This document shows positions 21,931 to 29,410 of a DNA stretch of 64,000 nucleotides, piece after piece. Source of the DNA: Tenericutes bacterium HGW-Tenericutes-1 (GTDB lineage: Bacteria > Bacillota_I > Bacilli_A > Izemoplasmatales > Hujiaoplasmataceae); assembly GCA_002839155.1 (NCBI GenBank), contig PGXM01000003.1:145389-209388 (forward strand), read 5' to 3'. Positions within the stretch are counted from its first letter, which is position 1. Each line of letters begins with the position of its first letter. The notes under the pieces are model-generated. The model was not told where the DNA came from. It made no database searches and saw only the letters and a list, made by a program, of their open reading frames with translations. Made by a program: the position numbers and the translations under genes.

Positions 21931-22515
21931 ATGAAAAGAGTACTATTGCTAGGTGATTCAATTAGAATTGGATATCAAGATTATGTTAGAGAATTTTTAA
22001 AAGAGGAATGCGAAGTCATTTATTGGGCTGATGATAATGGAAGGTTTGTCCAATATAATTACTGGCAACTTAATCAGATGTTTCGCATTCATGGCCATTT
22101 TGATATTGTCCATTTCAATAATGGTTATTGGGATATGAATATCGAACCCCCTTGTGAAGAAGCGTTAAATCCCATTCCTGAATATATTGCCGGATTAAAA
22201 AAGATTGTTACATATATTAAAAAACAAAAGGCAATTCCCATTTTCGCAAATACCGTTCCGATTTATTCAGATGGATCAAGTAATGATAACACTGGAACGA
22301 AAGCATCAATTACCTATAAAAATGAATGGGTCATTGACTATAATAAAGCAGCTGAAACATTAATGAAGAAAGAAAATGTTCAAATAAATGACATGTACTC
22401 AAGAATGTTAAGTGGTCCCAAGTATTTTAAATGTCCTGATATGTTACACCTAACAGAAAATGGTTATAAAGAATGTGCCATTCTTACCGCTGAAGCCATA
22501 AGAAGACATCTATAA
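21931..22515 (+). CDS. SGNH/GDSL-type esterase or acetylhydrolase
   Basis: A 194-aa protein with the SGNH hydrolase blocks: nucleophile Ser in GDSIRIGYQ, block III Asn-Gly in HFNNGYWD, and the Asp-x-x-His pair in CPDMLHLTENGY near the C-terminus. No signal peptide is visible, so it acts in the cytoplasm. The substrate is unknown; such enzymes often remove acetyl groups from sugars. It follows dus by 18 nt and ends at a terminator. Confidence 0.85.
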   Translation: MKRVLLLGDSIRIGYQDYVREFLKEECEVIYWADDNGRFVQYNYWQLNQMFRIHGHFDIVHFNNGYWDMNIEPPCEEALNPIPEYIAGLKKIVTYIKKQKAIPIFANTVPIYSDGSSNDNTGTKASITYKNEWVIDYNKAAETLMKKENVQINDMYSRMLSGPKYFKCPDMLHLTENGYKECAILTAEAIRRHL

Positions 22516-22518
22516 TAA

Positions 22519-22562
22519 AAAAAGTTGTTAGTTATTCCATTCAGGAATTTAACAACTTTTTA
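22519..22562. terminator. Terminator between SGNH esterase and hflX
   Basis: Outer arms AAAAAGTTGTTA (22519-22530) and TAACAACTTTTT (22550-22561), with an inner ATTCC/GGAAT pair. The long A/T-flanked stem fits both converging genes. Confidence 0.88.
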
Positions 22563-22573
22563 TTTTGACTTAA

Positions 22574-23833
22574 TTATTCTTTCTTGCCATTTTCAATGAC
22601 ATATTCATGATAGAGCTTCAAATGATAATCGGATAACTCAACATCTAAATGGATGCCATCGGCTTCGTAAACTGTCGCTTTAATATGTGCGTTTTCGCGT
22701 AAGAATCCATAAATATTTCCTTTTTCAAAGGGTAAAACCATTTTGACATGATGCATTTTATTATAAAGAGTCGAGTCAATTAATTCTACAAGGTCTTTCA
22801 TACCTTCTCCGGTTATCGCAGAGACAGAAATTTGAGGAAGTTTATCAAAAACTTGTCTTTCTTTTACCATATCAATTTTGTTAAAAACATAGATTGTTGG
22901 GATATCGCTTGCTCCTAATTTGTTCAATACCTCTTCAACAACTTCCATTTGTTGAACACATTCTTTATTGGCCGCATCAATAACATGAAGGATTAATGAA
23001 GCTTCAGTGATTTCTTCTAACGTTGATTTAAATGCTTCAATTAAATGATGCGGTAATTTAGAGATGAAGCCAACCGTGTCAGTGACTAAAAATTGATGCT
23101 TATTCGCTAGCGTTATATTTCTCGTTGATGTTTCTAACGTAGCGAATAGCATATCTTTCTCAAACACATATTTTTCAGAATTTTGAGCGGAAAATTCAAG
23201 TAATTTATTGAGCATGGTTGATTTACCCGCATTGGTATATCCCGCTAAAGCAACGGTAAAGACATCCTCTTTTTTTCGCTTTTCACGTTGGACCCGGCGA
23301 ATTGTCACCAATTCTTTTAATTCTTGTTTTAAATGATAAGCTCTATCTTTTAAAATACGGCGATCTAGTTCTAATTTAGTTTCACCAGGGCCCTTCGATC
23401 CAGTTCCGCTTTTTTGTCTTGATAAAGATGAATATAAACCCACAACTCTAGGAAGCATGTATTGACATTGGGCTAATTCAACTTGAAGCATTGCTTCTTT
23501 CGTTTTAGCACGTCTAGCGAAGATATCTAGAATTAAAATGGTGCGATCAATGACTTTAACATCTAATGATTTTTCTAGATTACGAATGTGAGAAGGCGAT
23601 AACTCATCGTCAAAAACAACAACGTTGGCTTCTAACGTTATTACAGCTTGTTTTATTTCTTCAACTTTACCACTTCCAACATAAAAATTTGGCGTTGGAC
23701 TGTTAAGTCTTTGTGTTATAGTATCAAGAACTTCGATGTTACAAGCCAATGCAAGATTCTTGAGTTCTTCCATTGCTTCCTTGAAATGATTTGATTCAGG
23801 GGTTTCAAGTCCCACTAAGATTGCTTTTTCCAT
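22574..23833 (-). CDS. hflX: Ribosome-associated GTPase HflX
   Basis: OBG-HflX family GTPase that splits stalled 70S ribosomes under stress. The 419-aa protein has the N-terminal HflX domain (YVGSGKVEEIK), a basic coiled linker (SRQKSGTGSKGPGETKLELDRR) and the G domain with GYTNAGKSTMLN near residue 200, DTVGF (G3) and NKID (G4). ATG 23833 is chosen because the upstream in-frame ATG at 23845 is within the GGTGAGA ribosome site. A TATAAT on the minus strand at 23850-23855 gives a leader of about 10 nt. Confidence 0.96.
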   Translation of the reverse strand: MEKAILVGLETPESNHFKEAMEELKNLALACNIEVLDTITQRLNSPTPNFYVGSGKVEEIKQAVITLEANVVVFDDELSPSHIRNLEKSLDVKVIDRTILILDIFARRAKTKEAMLQVELAQCQYMLPRVVGLYSSLSRQKSGTGSKGPGETKLELDRRILKDRAYHLKQELKELVTIRRVQREKRKKEDVFTVALAGYTNAGKSTMLNKLLEFSAQNSEKYVFEKDMLFATLETSTRNITLANKHQFLVTDTVGFISKLPHHLIEAFKSTLEEITEASLILHVIDAANKECVQQMEVVEEVLNKLGASDIPTIYVFNKIDMVKERQVFDKLPQISVSAITGEGMKDLVELIDSTLYNKMHHVKMVLPFEKGNIYGFLRENAHIKATVYEADGIHLDVELSDYHLKLYHEYVIENGKKE

Positions 23834-23922
23834 TATCTCACCCATTACTATTATATAACATTATTTGGTTATCTGTGTTTATTTTCATATTTTAAATAAT
23901 GTAGAAATAGAGCGCTTTATTA

Positions 23923-23931
23923 TGGTATAAT
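23923..23931 (+). promoter_or_regulatory. Extended -10 promoter of the yfhO-type glycosylation genes
   Basis: TGGTATAAT at 23923-23931. No good -35 is visible. It lies about 30 nt before the ribosome site of the YfhO-like gene. Confidence 0.6.
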
Positions 23932-23967
23932 AACAAGTGCCATTTTAAATTAAAATGAGGTCTATGC

Positions 23968-26900
23968 ATGACAACTACTAAGAAACGCTTTAGAGAATGG
24001 TTCAAAAAGAAATCTGAACTGTTCAATCTTAAAATCACGGAAACATTTGAATCTCCGAAAAAAACGTTCAAATTTTTGGCGATTTTTATATTTTCAATTT
24101 TATTCTTTATTGAGATGGGAATTATTTTAATTAACAATAGTTTTTATAATAATTTCTCTGATGACATCTTGCAATATTACACAATCATTGTTGATTTTGT
24201 CGCTCAAATCAAAGCAGGAACATTATCTTCGTTTAATTTAAATAATTATTTAGGGGCATCGTATTTTTCTGATGTTTATTATGTTCCTTTAGATATTTTC
24301 ACTGCGATTACATTTGTATTAAGCTATATCATGCCTACAGAACTTGCTTATTCCGTTACTGAACTTGTCAAGATATGGGCAGGTGTGATGATATTTGCTT
24401 ATTACCTCCATATGAATAAAATGAAACCTAGAACCATTTTTTGGATGGCGGTTATTTATTTTATCAGTGGTGGCTCCGTTAGTTTCATGGCATTCCCAGC
24501 ATTCTTATCTTTAGCGTTTTATTTACCGTTAGGACTGGTTGTTATTCAGTGGTTTATGAGAGGGAAGAAGTGGGTTGTTCCTCTGTATGTCTTGGCTTTA
24601 ATCCTTTATGACTTTTATCTTGGTTATACGGCCATTGCGTTTGTTTCAATTCTTTATATTATTGAAACCATTAAACAACCCGGTTTTAAATTCTTTAAAT
24701 TTATCTTTGACGGAATGCAATTCTTAGGATTAATTCTTTTAGGGGTTTTAATGTCAACGGTGATATTATATCCTTCAATCCTCTTTATTTTAGAACAAAC
24801 ATACCGTCCAGAAAATACATTTAATGGATGGGTCGTTAATGTTTTGGGCCGTGAAATCAAATTATTTCAACCAACAATCTATATCAGAATGTTCGCTAAA
24901 ATGTTCGTCGAACAAAAACCGATTGGCTTTTATGGGTTTGAGAATCATTATGGATTAGAACATTTCTCTTTATTCATATCAGTCATTGGATTTGTCTATA
25001 TGAATTACATTTTTTTCATGAAGGATAAAATTGCTTGGATTTATAAAGTCGTCATGTTCTTAGGGATCATCATGATGTTTTTCCCAATCTTTAGTTACGT
25101 ATTATCTGGAACGACGGATGTCCCTTATACAAGATGGATCAATATGTTGCCGCTGGTTCAAATCATGATTTTAGCCCATGTTTTTGACCGCTATGGCTTC
25201 GAAGAAATCAAAATGAAATGGTTGACTATCCCAATCGTCATTATGCTTGGAACGCTTGCTTATACGATGTATTATTACATCATTCATCTAATGACAGATG
25301 TGAAATATGTTTCTCGTGACGTGATGACAGCTGATACGGTTTTGATGGGTGTTGCAGGACTTATCTTAATTTTGATTATCATTTTTGGATGGCTCAAAAA
25401 ATATCGATGGATTAAAAGAGTCTTTTGGGTCGAATTTATCATTGCGCTTGTTTATATCTATTCAGGTCCATTTTCAATTCGCAATAAAATTGATACATTC
25501 CAAGAAATGGATGAAATCAGTGATTTCTTAGAAGATTCACTGGATCATGATGAATTTTTCCGAGTGTATGTGGATTTTGAACACTTTGACGCAGAAGACA
25601 TTAACTTCAACCGCATGACTCAGTTTCCGACAAACACTGAAATTTTCCATTCGTGGACCGATAAAGAAACGAATGATATTAGTATGCTTTTGTTTAACGT
25701 TTATGAGTATCAAAGTAAAGACAGACTAGATATGTTATCCGTCTATTTAAATCATTTCTTAGGATACAAATATATTTTAATCAGTGCAGAGGCTAATTTG
25801 GAGTTGCCTGAGGATTATTTCACTTTGTTCAGTGAAAATGAAAAATTTAGATTATATGAAATCTTGAACGCTGAACCGTTCCAAGTTTATGAGAGTTTTT
25901 TGACCTATAGTCAATTTAAATCAATGAGTGAGTATTCAAAACAAAAACTGCTATTAATGACGGCTGTTATTGACGCAGAAAGATATGCTACCAATGATTT
26001 AAATCTTGAAGATCAAAGCCCGATCAATCCAAGTTATTATTCAACAGCTAAATCTTATACATCAGTCACGAATTCAACTGGAACCGCAGTTATGGCTACA
26101 GGCATTACAAATACCGAATCAAGAGCTTTTATTCAGTATTCTGCAGAACAATTTAAAGTTGATTTCTCGAGTGGAGCCGCTTATATTCGGTCCACTTATG
26201 GCACCATGAGTCTAGGTGAGAGTGACTATGGTGAAATCTATATGACGTTTGATGATGGGACAAGTCAATCTTGTCAATTAATGACCGATTCTGATTTAAC
26301 ACATCGAATAAAATGCGAATTTGGAAAACAACCAAATGCATTCTTCTTCGAGGTCACTGATAATTATAAATCAATTGGAAAAACCGACGTTCGTTTAGAA
26401 AGAGCACTTAATGGAGCCGCTTATTTAGTGTATGATTTTAATAATATGCAACCCAACGGAATGATGGCTTTTAAGATTGGGTCAATGGATATCGAAAGAG
26501 CTTTTATGGTCGATATCGACGGAAACGAAACAGAATGCTTTAATAGACTTTGCTTCATAGAATCGCAACCGTTAAGAATCTATGTCTATAAAACGGGAGA
26601 TATGTATAATTCTGACAATCTCTTCGCATTAGATTTCCAATATTTATATGATGATTTAAGTGATTACTCCGAAAATATTGAATCAAATATCTCAAACAAT
26701 CATTCATTAATCATTGAAAATGGTAAAATTGAATTATCTTATACAAGAACAAGCGATACTTCATATGATCAAATTGTTATGATTCCAGTTGCATATTCAG
26801 AGGAATGGATTGTAACATCAGAGATTTTATATGAGACGATGTCGGTTTCAGGAGGGTTCTTAGGAATTGTTATTCCTCATGGAACCTCAAATATTGAAGT

Positions 26901-27087
26901 CAGCTTGAAATTTGTACCCGAAGGTTTAAAAGATGGCGCGAAAGCCAGTGTTGCTGGATTTGGAATTTACGCGGTAATCTTCCTTCCTGTTTTATTAGAA
27001 AGTCGCAAGCGTAAACTATTCAGTCGCTTGAAAGAAACGGAGGTCAATGACCATGAAGAAATTGACAATCATAGTACCAGCTTATAA
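23968..27087 (+). CDS. YfhO-family polytopic membrane glycosyltransferase
   Basis: A 1039-aa protein of the YfhO family, GT-C-like enzymes that move a sugar from a polyprenyl-phosphate donor to an envelope polymer outside the membrane. The N-terminal half has about 12-13 hydrophobic helices with an acidic DDILQYY stretch in the first extracellular loop (about residues 67-73). The C-terminal half (about 500-1000) is a large extracellular region, closed by one last helix near residue 990 and a charged tail. The two following genes encode a GtrB-like transferase and a GtrA-like flippase, the full three-part set of lipoteichoic or wall-polymer glycosylation (compare Bacillus CsbB-YfhO-GtcA). The acceptor is unknown. 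Confidence 0.85.
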   Translation: MTTTKKRFREWFKKKSELFNLKITETFESPKKTFKFLAIFIFSILFFIEMGIILINNSFYNNFSDDILQYYTIIVDFVAQIKAGTLSSFNLNNYLGASYFSDVYYVPLDIFTAITFVLSYIMPTELAYSVTELVKIWAGVMIFAYYLHMNKMKPRTIFWMAVIYFISGGSVSFMAFPAFLSLAFYLPLGLVVIQWFMRGKKWVVPLYVLALILYDFYLGYTAIAFVSILYIIETIKQPGFKFFKFIFDGMQFLGLILLGVLMSTVILYPSILFILEQTYRPENTFNGWVVNVLGREIKLFQPTIYIRMFAKMFVEQKPIGFYGFENHYGLEHFSLFISVIGFVYMNYIFFMKDKIAWIYKVVMFLGIIMMFFPIFSYVLSGTTDVPYTRWINMLPLVQIMILAHVFDRYGFEEIKMKWLTIPIVIMLGTLAYTMYYYIIHLMTDVKYVSRDVMTADTVLMGVAGLILILIIIFGWLKKYRWIKRVFWVEFIIALVYIYSGPFSIRNKIDTFQEMDEISDFLEDSLDHDEFFRVYVDFEHFDAEDINFNRMTQFPTNTEIFHSWTDKETNDISMLLFNVYEYQSKDRLDMLSVYLNHFLGYKYILISAEANLELPEDYFTLFSENEKFRLYEILNAEPFQVYESFLTYSQFKSMSEYSKQKLLLMTAVIDAERYATNDLNLEDQSPINPSYYSTAKSYTSVTNSTGTAVMATGITNTESRAFIQYSAEQFKVDFSSGAAYIRSTYGTMSLGESDYGEIYMTFDDGTSQSCQLMTDSDLTHRIKCEFGKQPNAFFFEVTDNYKSIGKTDVRLERALNGAAYLVYDFNNMQPNGMMAFKIGSMDIERAFMVDIDGNETECFNRLCFIESQPLRIYVYKTGDMYNSDNLFALDFQYLYDDLSDYSENIESNISNNHSLIIENGKIELSYTRTSDTSYDQIVMIPVAYSEEWIVTSEILYETMSVSGGFLGIVIPHGTSNIEVSLKFVPEGLKDGAKASVAGFGIYAVIFLPVLLESRKRKLFSRLKETEVNDHEEIDNHSTSL

Positions 27088-27979
27088 TGAGGAAAAAAAC
27101 GTTCGTCCGTTTTATGATGAAACGCTTCAGTACCTGAATAATCCTAATTATGAATATGAGATTTTATATATCAATGATGGATCTAAAGATCAAACATTAA
27201 ACGAAATCAAGGCTTTAAAGAAACTTGATCAAAGAGTCTCTTATATTAGTCTTTCAAGAAACTTTGGTAAGGAATCAGCGATGCACGCTGGATTAGTTCA
27301 TTCTAAGAACAGCGATGCAGTTATCTTTATCGATTGCGATTTGCAACAACCACCGTTTTTAATTCCTGAAATGATCAAGGAATATGAAGCGGGAAATAAA
27401 ATTGTTTATACCAAAGGTAGAAGTAGAAAAGGTGAGCCGAAAATGCGAACGATTTTCGCAAACCTTTATTACAAATTTTATAATTCATATACCGAACAGC
27501 CTTTGGATAATGGTGCAAAAGATTTCCAATTGCTCGATAAACAAGTCGTTGAAGCTTATTTAAGCATCAAAGATAATTACAGATTCATGAAAGGCATATT
27601 TTCTTGGGTAGGTTATCAACGTAAATGTCTTGAGTATGATTTTATTCCAAGAAAATATGGAAAAAGCACATGGAGCTTTAAATCATTATTTAAATATGGA
27701 TTCAATGGAATGAATCAGTTCTCAAATGTCATGATGATTTTACCAATATTATCGCTCTTTTTTGGAGTTTTATTATTAACCGGAAATATCTTGTTATTAG
27801 TTTTTAATGTCTTTACGCTTCAAAACTTCTTAATTGGTTTACAAATTAATCTTCTTTGGTTCATGATGTCCTTTCTCGCCTATGGACTATTTTATCTTCA
27901 ATACGGTTTGAAACGACAAGTAATGAACCGACCTATTTATCTTATTGACGAGGACTCGGATTTAAACAATGATAAGTAA
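27053..27979 (+). CDS. Polyprenyl-phosphate glycosyltransferase (GtrB/CsbB-like, GT2)
   Basis: Loads a sugar from a nucleotide donor onto polyprenyl phosphate at the inner membrane face. The GT2 fold begins IIVPAYNEEKNV, with DGSKDQT, the DxD-containing FIDCDLQQPP and NYRFMKG. Two C-terminal helices (about residues 235-260 and 268-290) anchor it. ATG 27053 is chosen because GGAGGT at 27039-27044 is only 2 nt from the ATG at 27047. It overlaps the upstream gene by 35 nt and the downstream gene by 11 nt, so the three are co-translated. Confidence 0.92.
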   Translation: MKKLTIIVPAYNEEKNVRPFYDETLQYLNNPNYEYEILYINDGSKDQTLNEIKALKKLDQRVSYISLSRNFGKESAMHAGLVHSKNSDAVIFIDCDLQQPPFLIPEMIKEYEAGNKIVYTKGRSRKGEPKMRTIFANLYYKFYNSYTEQPLDNGAKDFQLLDKQVVEAYLSIKDNYRFMKGIFSWVGYQRKCLEYDFIPRKYGKSTWSFKSLFKYGFNGMNQFSNVMMILPILSLFFGVLLLTGNILLLVFNVFTLQNFLIGLQINLLWFMMSFLAYGLFYLQYGLKRQVMNRPIYLIDEDSDLNNDK

Positions 27980-28436
27980 AACTTGGAATTTTATCAAAAC
28001 AAAGTTTTTAACGAAGAAGTTTTTGATCTTCGGATTAATCGGTGTCATTAATACCGGCATTCATATGGGTGTTTATTGGGTCGCATTTAATCCATTAAAA
28101 CTCGGACCGTTTTTTTCAAATACGATTGCGTTTATCGTTGCATCGGTATTCTCTTATTTTGCGAATGCGATATTAACCTTCAAACCTAAAAATAAATCTT
28201 CAATGCAATTTACAGCCGTCATGGCTGTGTTCTTAATGAGATTAATTATTAGTGGTTTATTAACAACTGGTTTTGATTATATTATTCAAAACTGGATAGG
28301 AATCGACTACGGAACTTACAACTGGACGACTATTATTGCGCCGTTCTTCGCATCGGCGTTATTGATTCCGATTGCGTATTTTGCTTTAGAGTATGTGTTT
28401 AAGGCTACTGATCATCAAAAACAAATACAAGAATAA
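27969..28436 (+). CDS. GtrA-family membrane protein (polyprenyl-sugar flippase)
   Basis: A 155-aa four-helix membrane protein of the GtrA/GtcA family, thought to flip polyprenyl-phosphate-sugar to the outside. FLIFGLIGVINTGIHMGVYW and NAILTFKP are typical family segments. It overlaps the GtrB-like gene by 11 nt and completes the donor-loading, flipping and transfer trio. Confidence 0.9.
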   Translation: MISKTWNFIKTKFLTKKFLIFGLIGVINTGIHMGVYWVAFNPLKLGPFFSNTIAFIVASVFSYFANAILTFKPKNKSSMQFTAVMAVFLMRLIISGLLTTGFDYIIQNWIGIDYGTYNWTTIIAPFFASALLIPIAYFALEYVFKATDHQKQIQE

Positions 28437-28476
28437 AGGGTTTGGTCTTTTCAAATATCAAATAATAGCGTAAAAT

Positions 28477-28525
28477 AAAAGAAGAATATTTTTTTAGTTA
28501 ATCAATATTTGTTTCTTCAATTATT
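28477..28525 (+). terminator. Imperfect hairpin after gtrA-like gene
   Basis: GAAGAATATT (28481-28490) pairs with AATATT...TTCTTC (28504-28518) with a bulge, followed by a short T-rich stretch. Flanking AGCG/CGCT (28467-28470 and 28538-28541) could lengthen it. It may end the glycosylation operon or be part of the cdaA leader. No other structure is evident in 28437-28594. Confidence 0.4.
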
Positions 28526-28594
28526 TTTATGATTTATCGCTTAAAATAGGCTTTTCCTGTTTATATTTAACTACTTAATGGAAGAAGGGATTAT

Positions 28595-29344
28595 ATGAAA
28601 AGTTTTGATTTTCTTGTTTTAGTTAGTTACCTCTACGCCATTTTTATTTTGACGCTTAGAACCAAGGTCAGTCATAAAGCGATTCGGGTCTTTAAAATCT
28701 TTTTGATTGTTCTTTTTGGATTGTCAGTTTATTACATGTTCGCAGTTGGAGGTTCTGATTTACCACTTATCACAAAACTCGCCACAATCCTTCCGTTAGG
28801 GTATGTTTTCGTTATGATTTATATCAACGAGATAACGACTTTATTAAAAAAATTAGGTGTAGGCGCAACGAAAAAGAAAACAAAAGGATCAAAAACCAAT
28901 AACGAACTCGCAAGTAAATTAATATCCACGATTGAGTTTTTATCGAACCGTAAAATCGGAGCGTTAATTACCATCGAAAGAGATATTAAATTATCGGGTT
29001 ATGTTAATAAAGCAATGTTAATTAACGCTCCGGTTTCGAGCGAATTATTAGCATCAATCTTCATTCCAACGACCCCTTTACATGATGGAGCGGTTATTAT
29101 TCGCGACAATACAATTGTATGTGCTAAAGCTTATTATCCTTCCACTGAAAGAACGGATTTACCTTTGCATTTTGGTACGAGACATCGCGCCGCGATTGGC
29201 ATCAGCGAACAAACCGATGCTTTAACCGTAGTTGTATCGGAAGAAACGGGTTATGTTAGTCTAACAATTAATCGCCAAATTGACTATAACGTCAGCAAAG
29301 AGACACTCAATCTATATTTCGAAAAGTATCTTAAATTAAGATAA
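28595..29344 (+). CDS. cdaA: Diadenylate cyclase CdaA (c-di-AMP synthase)
   Basis: Makes c-di-AMP from two ATP at the membrane; c-di-AMP controls potassium, osmolyte and wall homeostasis. Three N-terminal helices (residues about 5-85) precede a DAC domain with the catalytic PLHDGAVIIRD (D163) and GTRHRAAIG (near residue 196). The 249 aa match the CdaA class. The usual neighbours cdaR (ybbR) and glmM are absent; instead an FAD membrane fusion protein and a PAS/GGDEF-like protein follow. A terminator directly after the stop would limit read-through into them. The c-di-AMP phosphodiesterase is not in this window. Confidence 0.95.
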   Translation: MKSFDFLVLVSYLYAIFILTLRTKVSHKAIRVFKIFLIVLFGLSVYYMFAVGGSDLPLITKLATILPLGYVFVMIYINEITTLLKKLGVGATKKKTKGSKTNNELASKLISTIEFLSNRKIGALITIERDIKLSGYVNKAMLINAPVSSELLASIFIPTTPLHDGAVIIRDNTIVCAKAYYPSTERTDLPLHFGTRHRAAIGISEQTDALTVVVSEETGYVSLTINRQIDYNVSKETLNLYFEKYLKLR

Positions 29345-29366
29345 AGTGCCTTTGCACTTTTTCTTC
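29343..29366 (+). terminator. Terminator after cdaA
   Basis: AAAGTGC (29343-29349), loop CTTT, GCACTTT (29354-29360) and a T-rich tail, overlapping the cdaA stop codon. Confidence 0.8.
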
Positions 29367-29410
29367 TTTCATATCAACGTATCATCAATTAAAAAGCGAG
29401 GTGAGTGATT

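Noticed and set aside
28437..28594. c-di-AMP (ydaO-type) riboswitch before cdaA
   Set aside because: None of the conserved ydaO core could be recognised, and the region is short and AT-rich.
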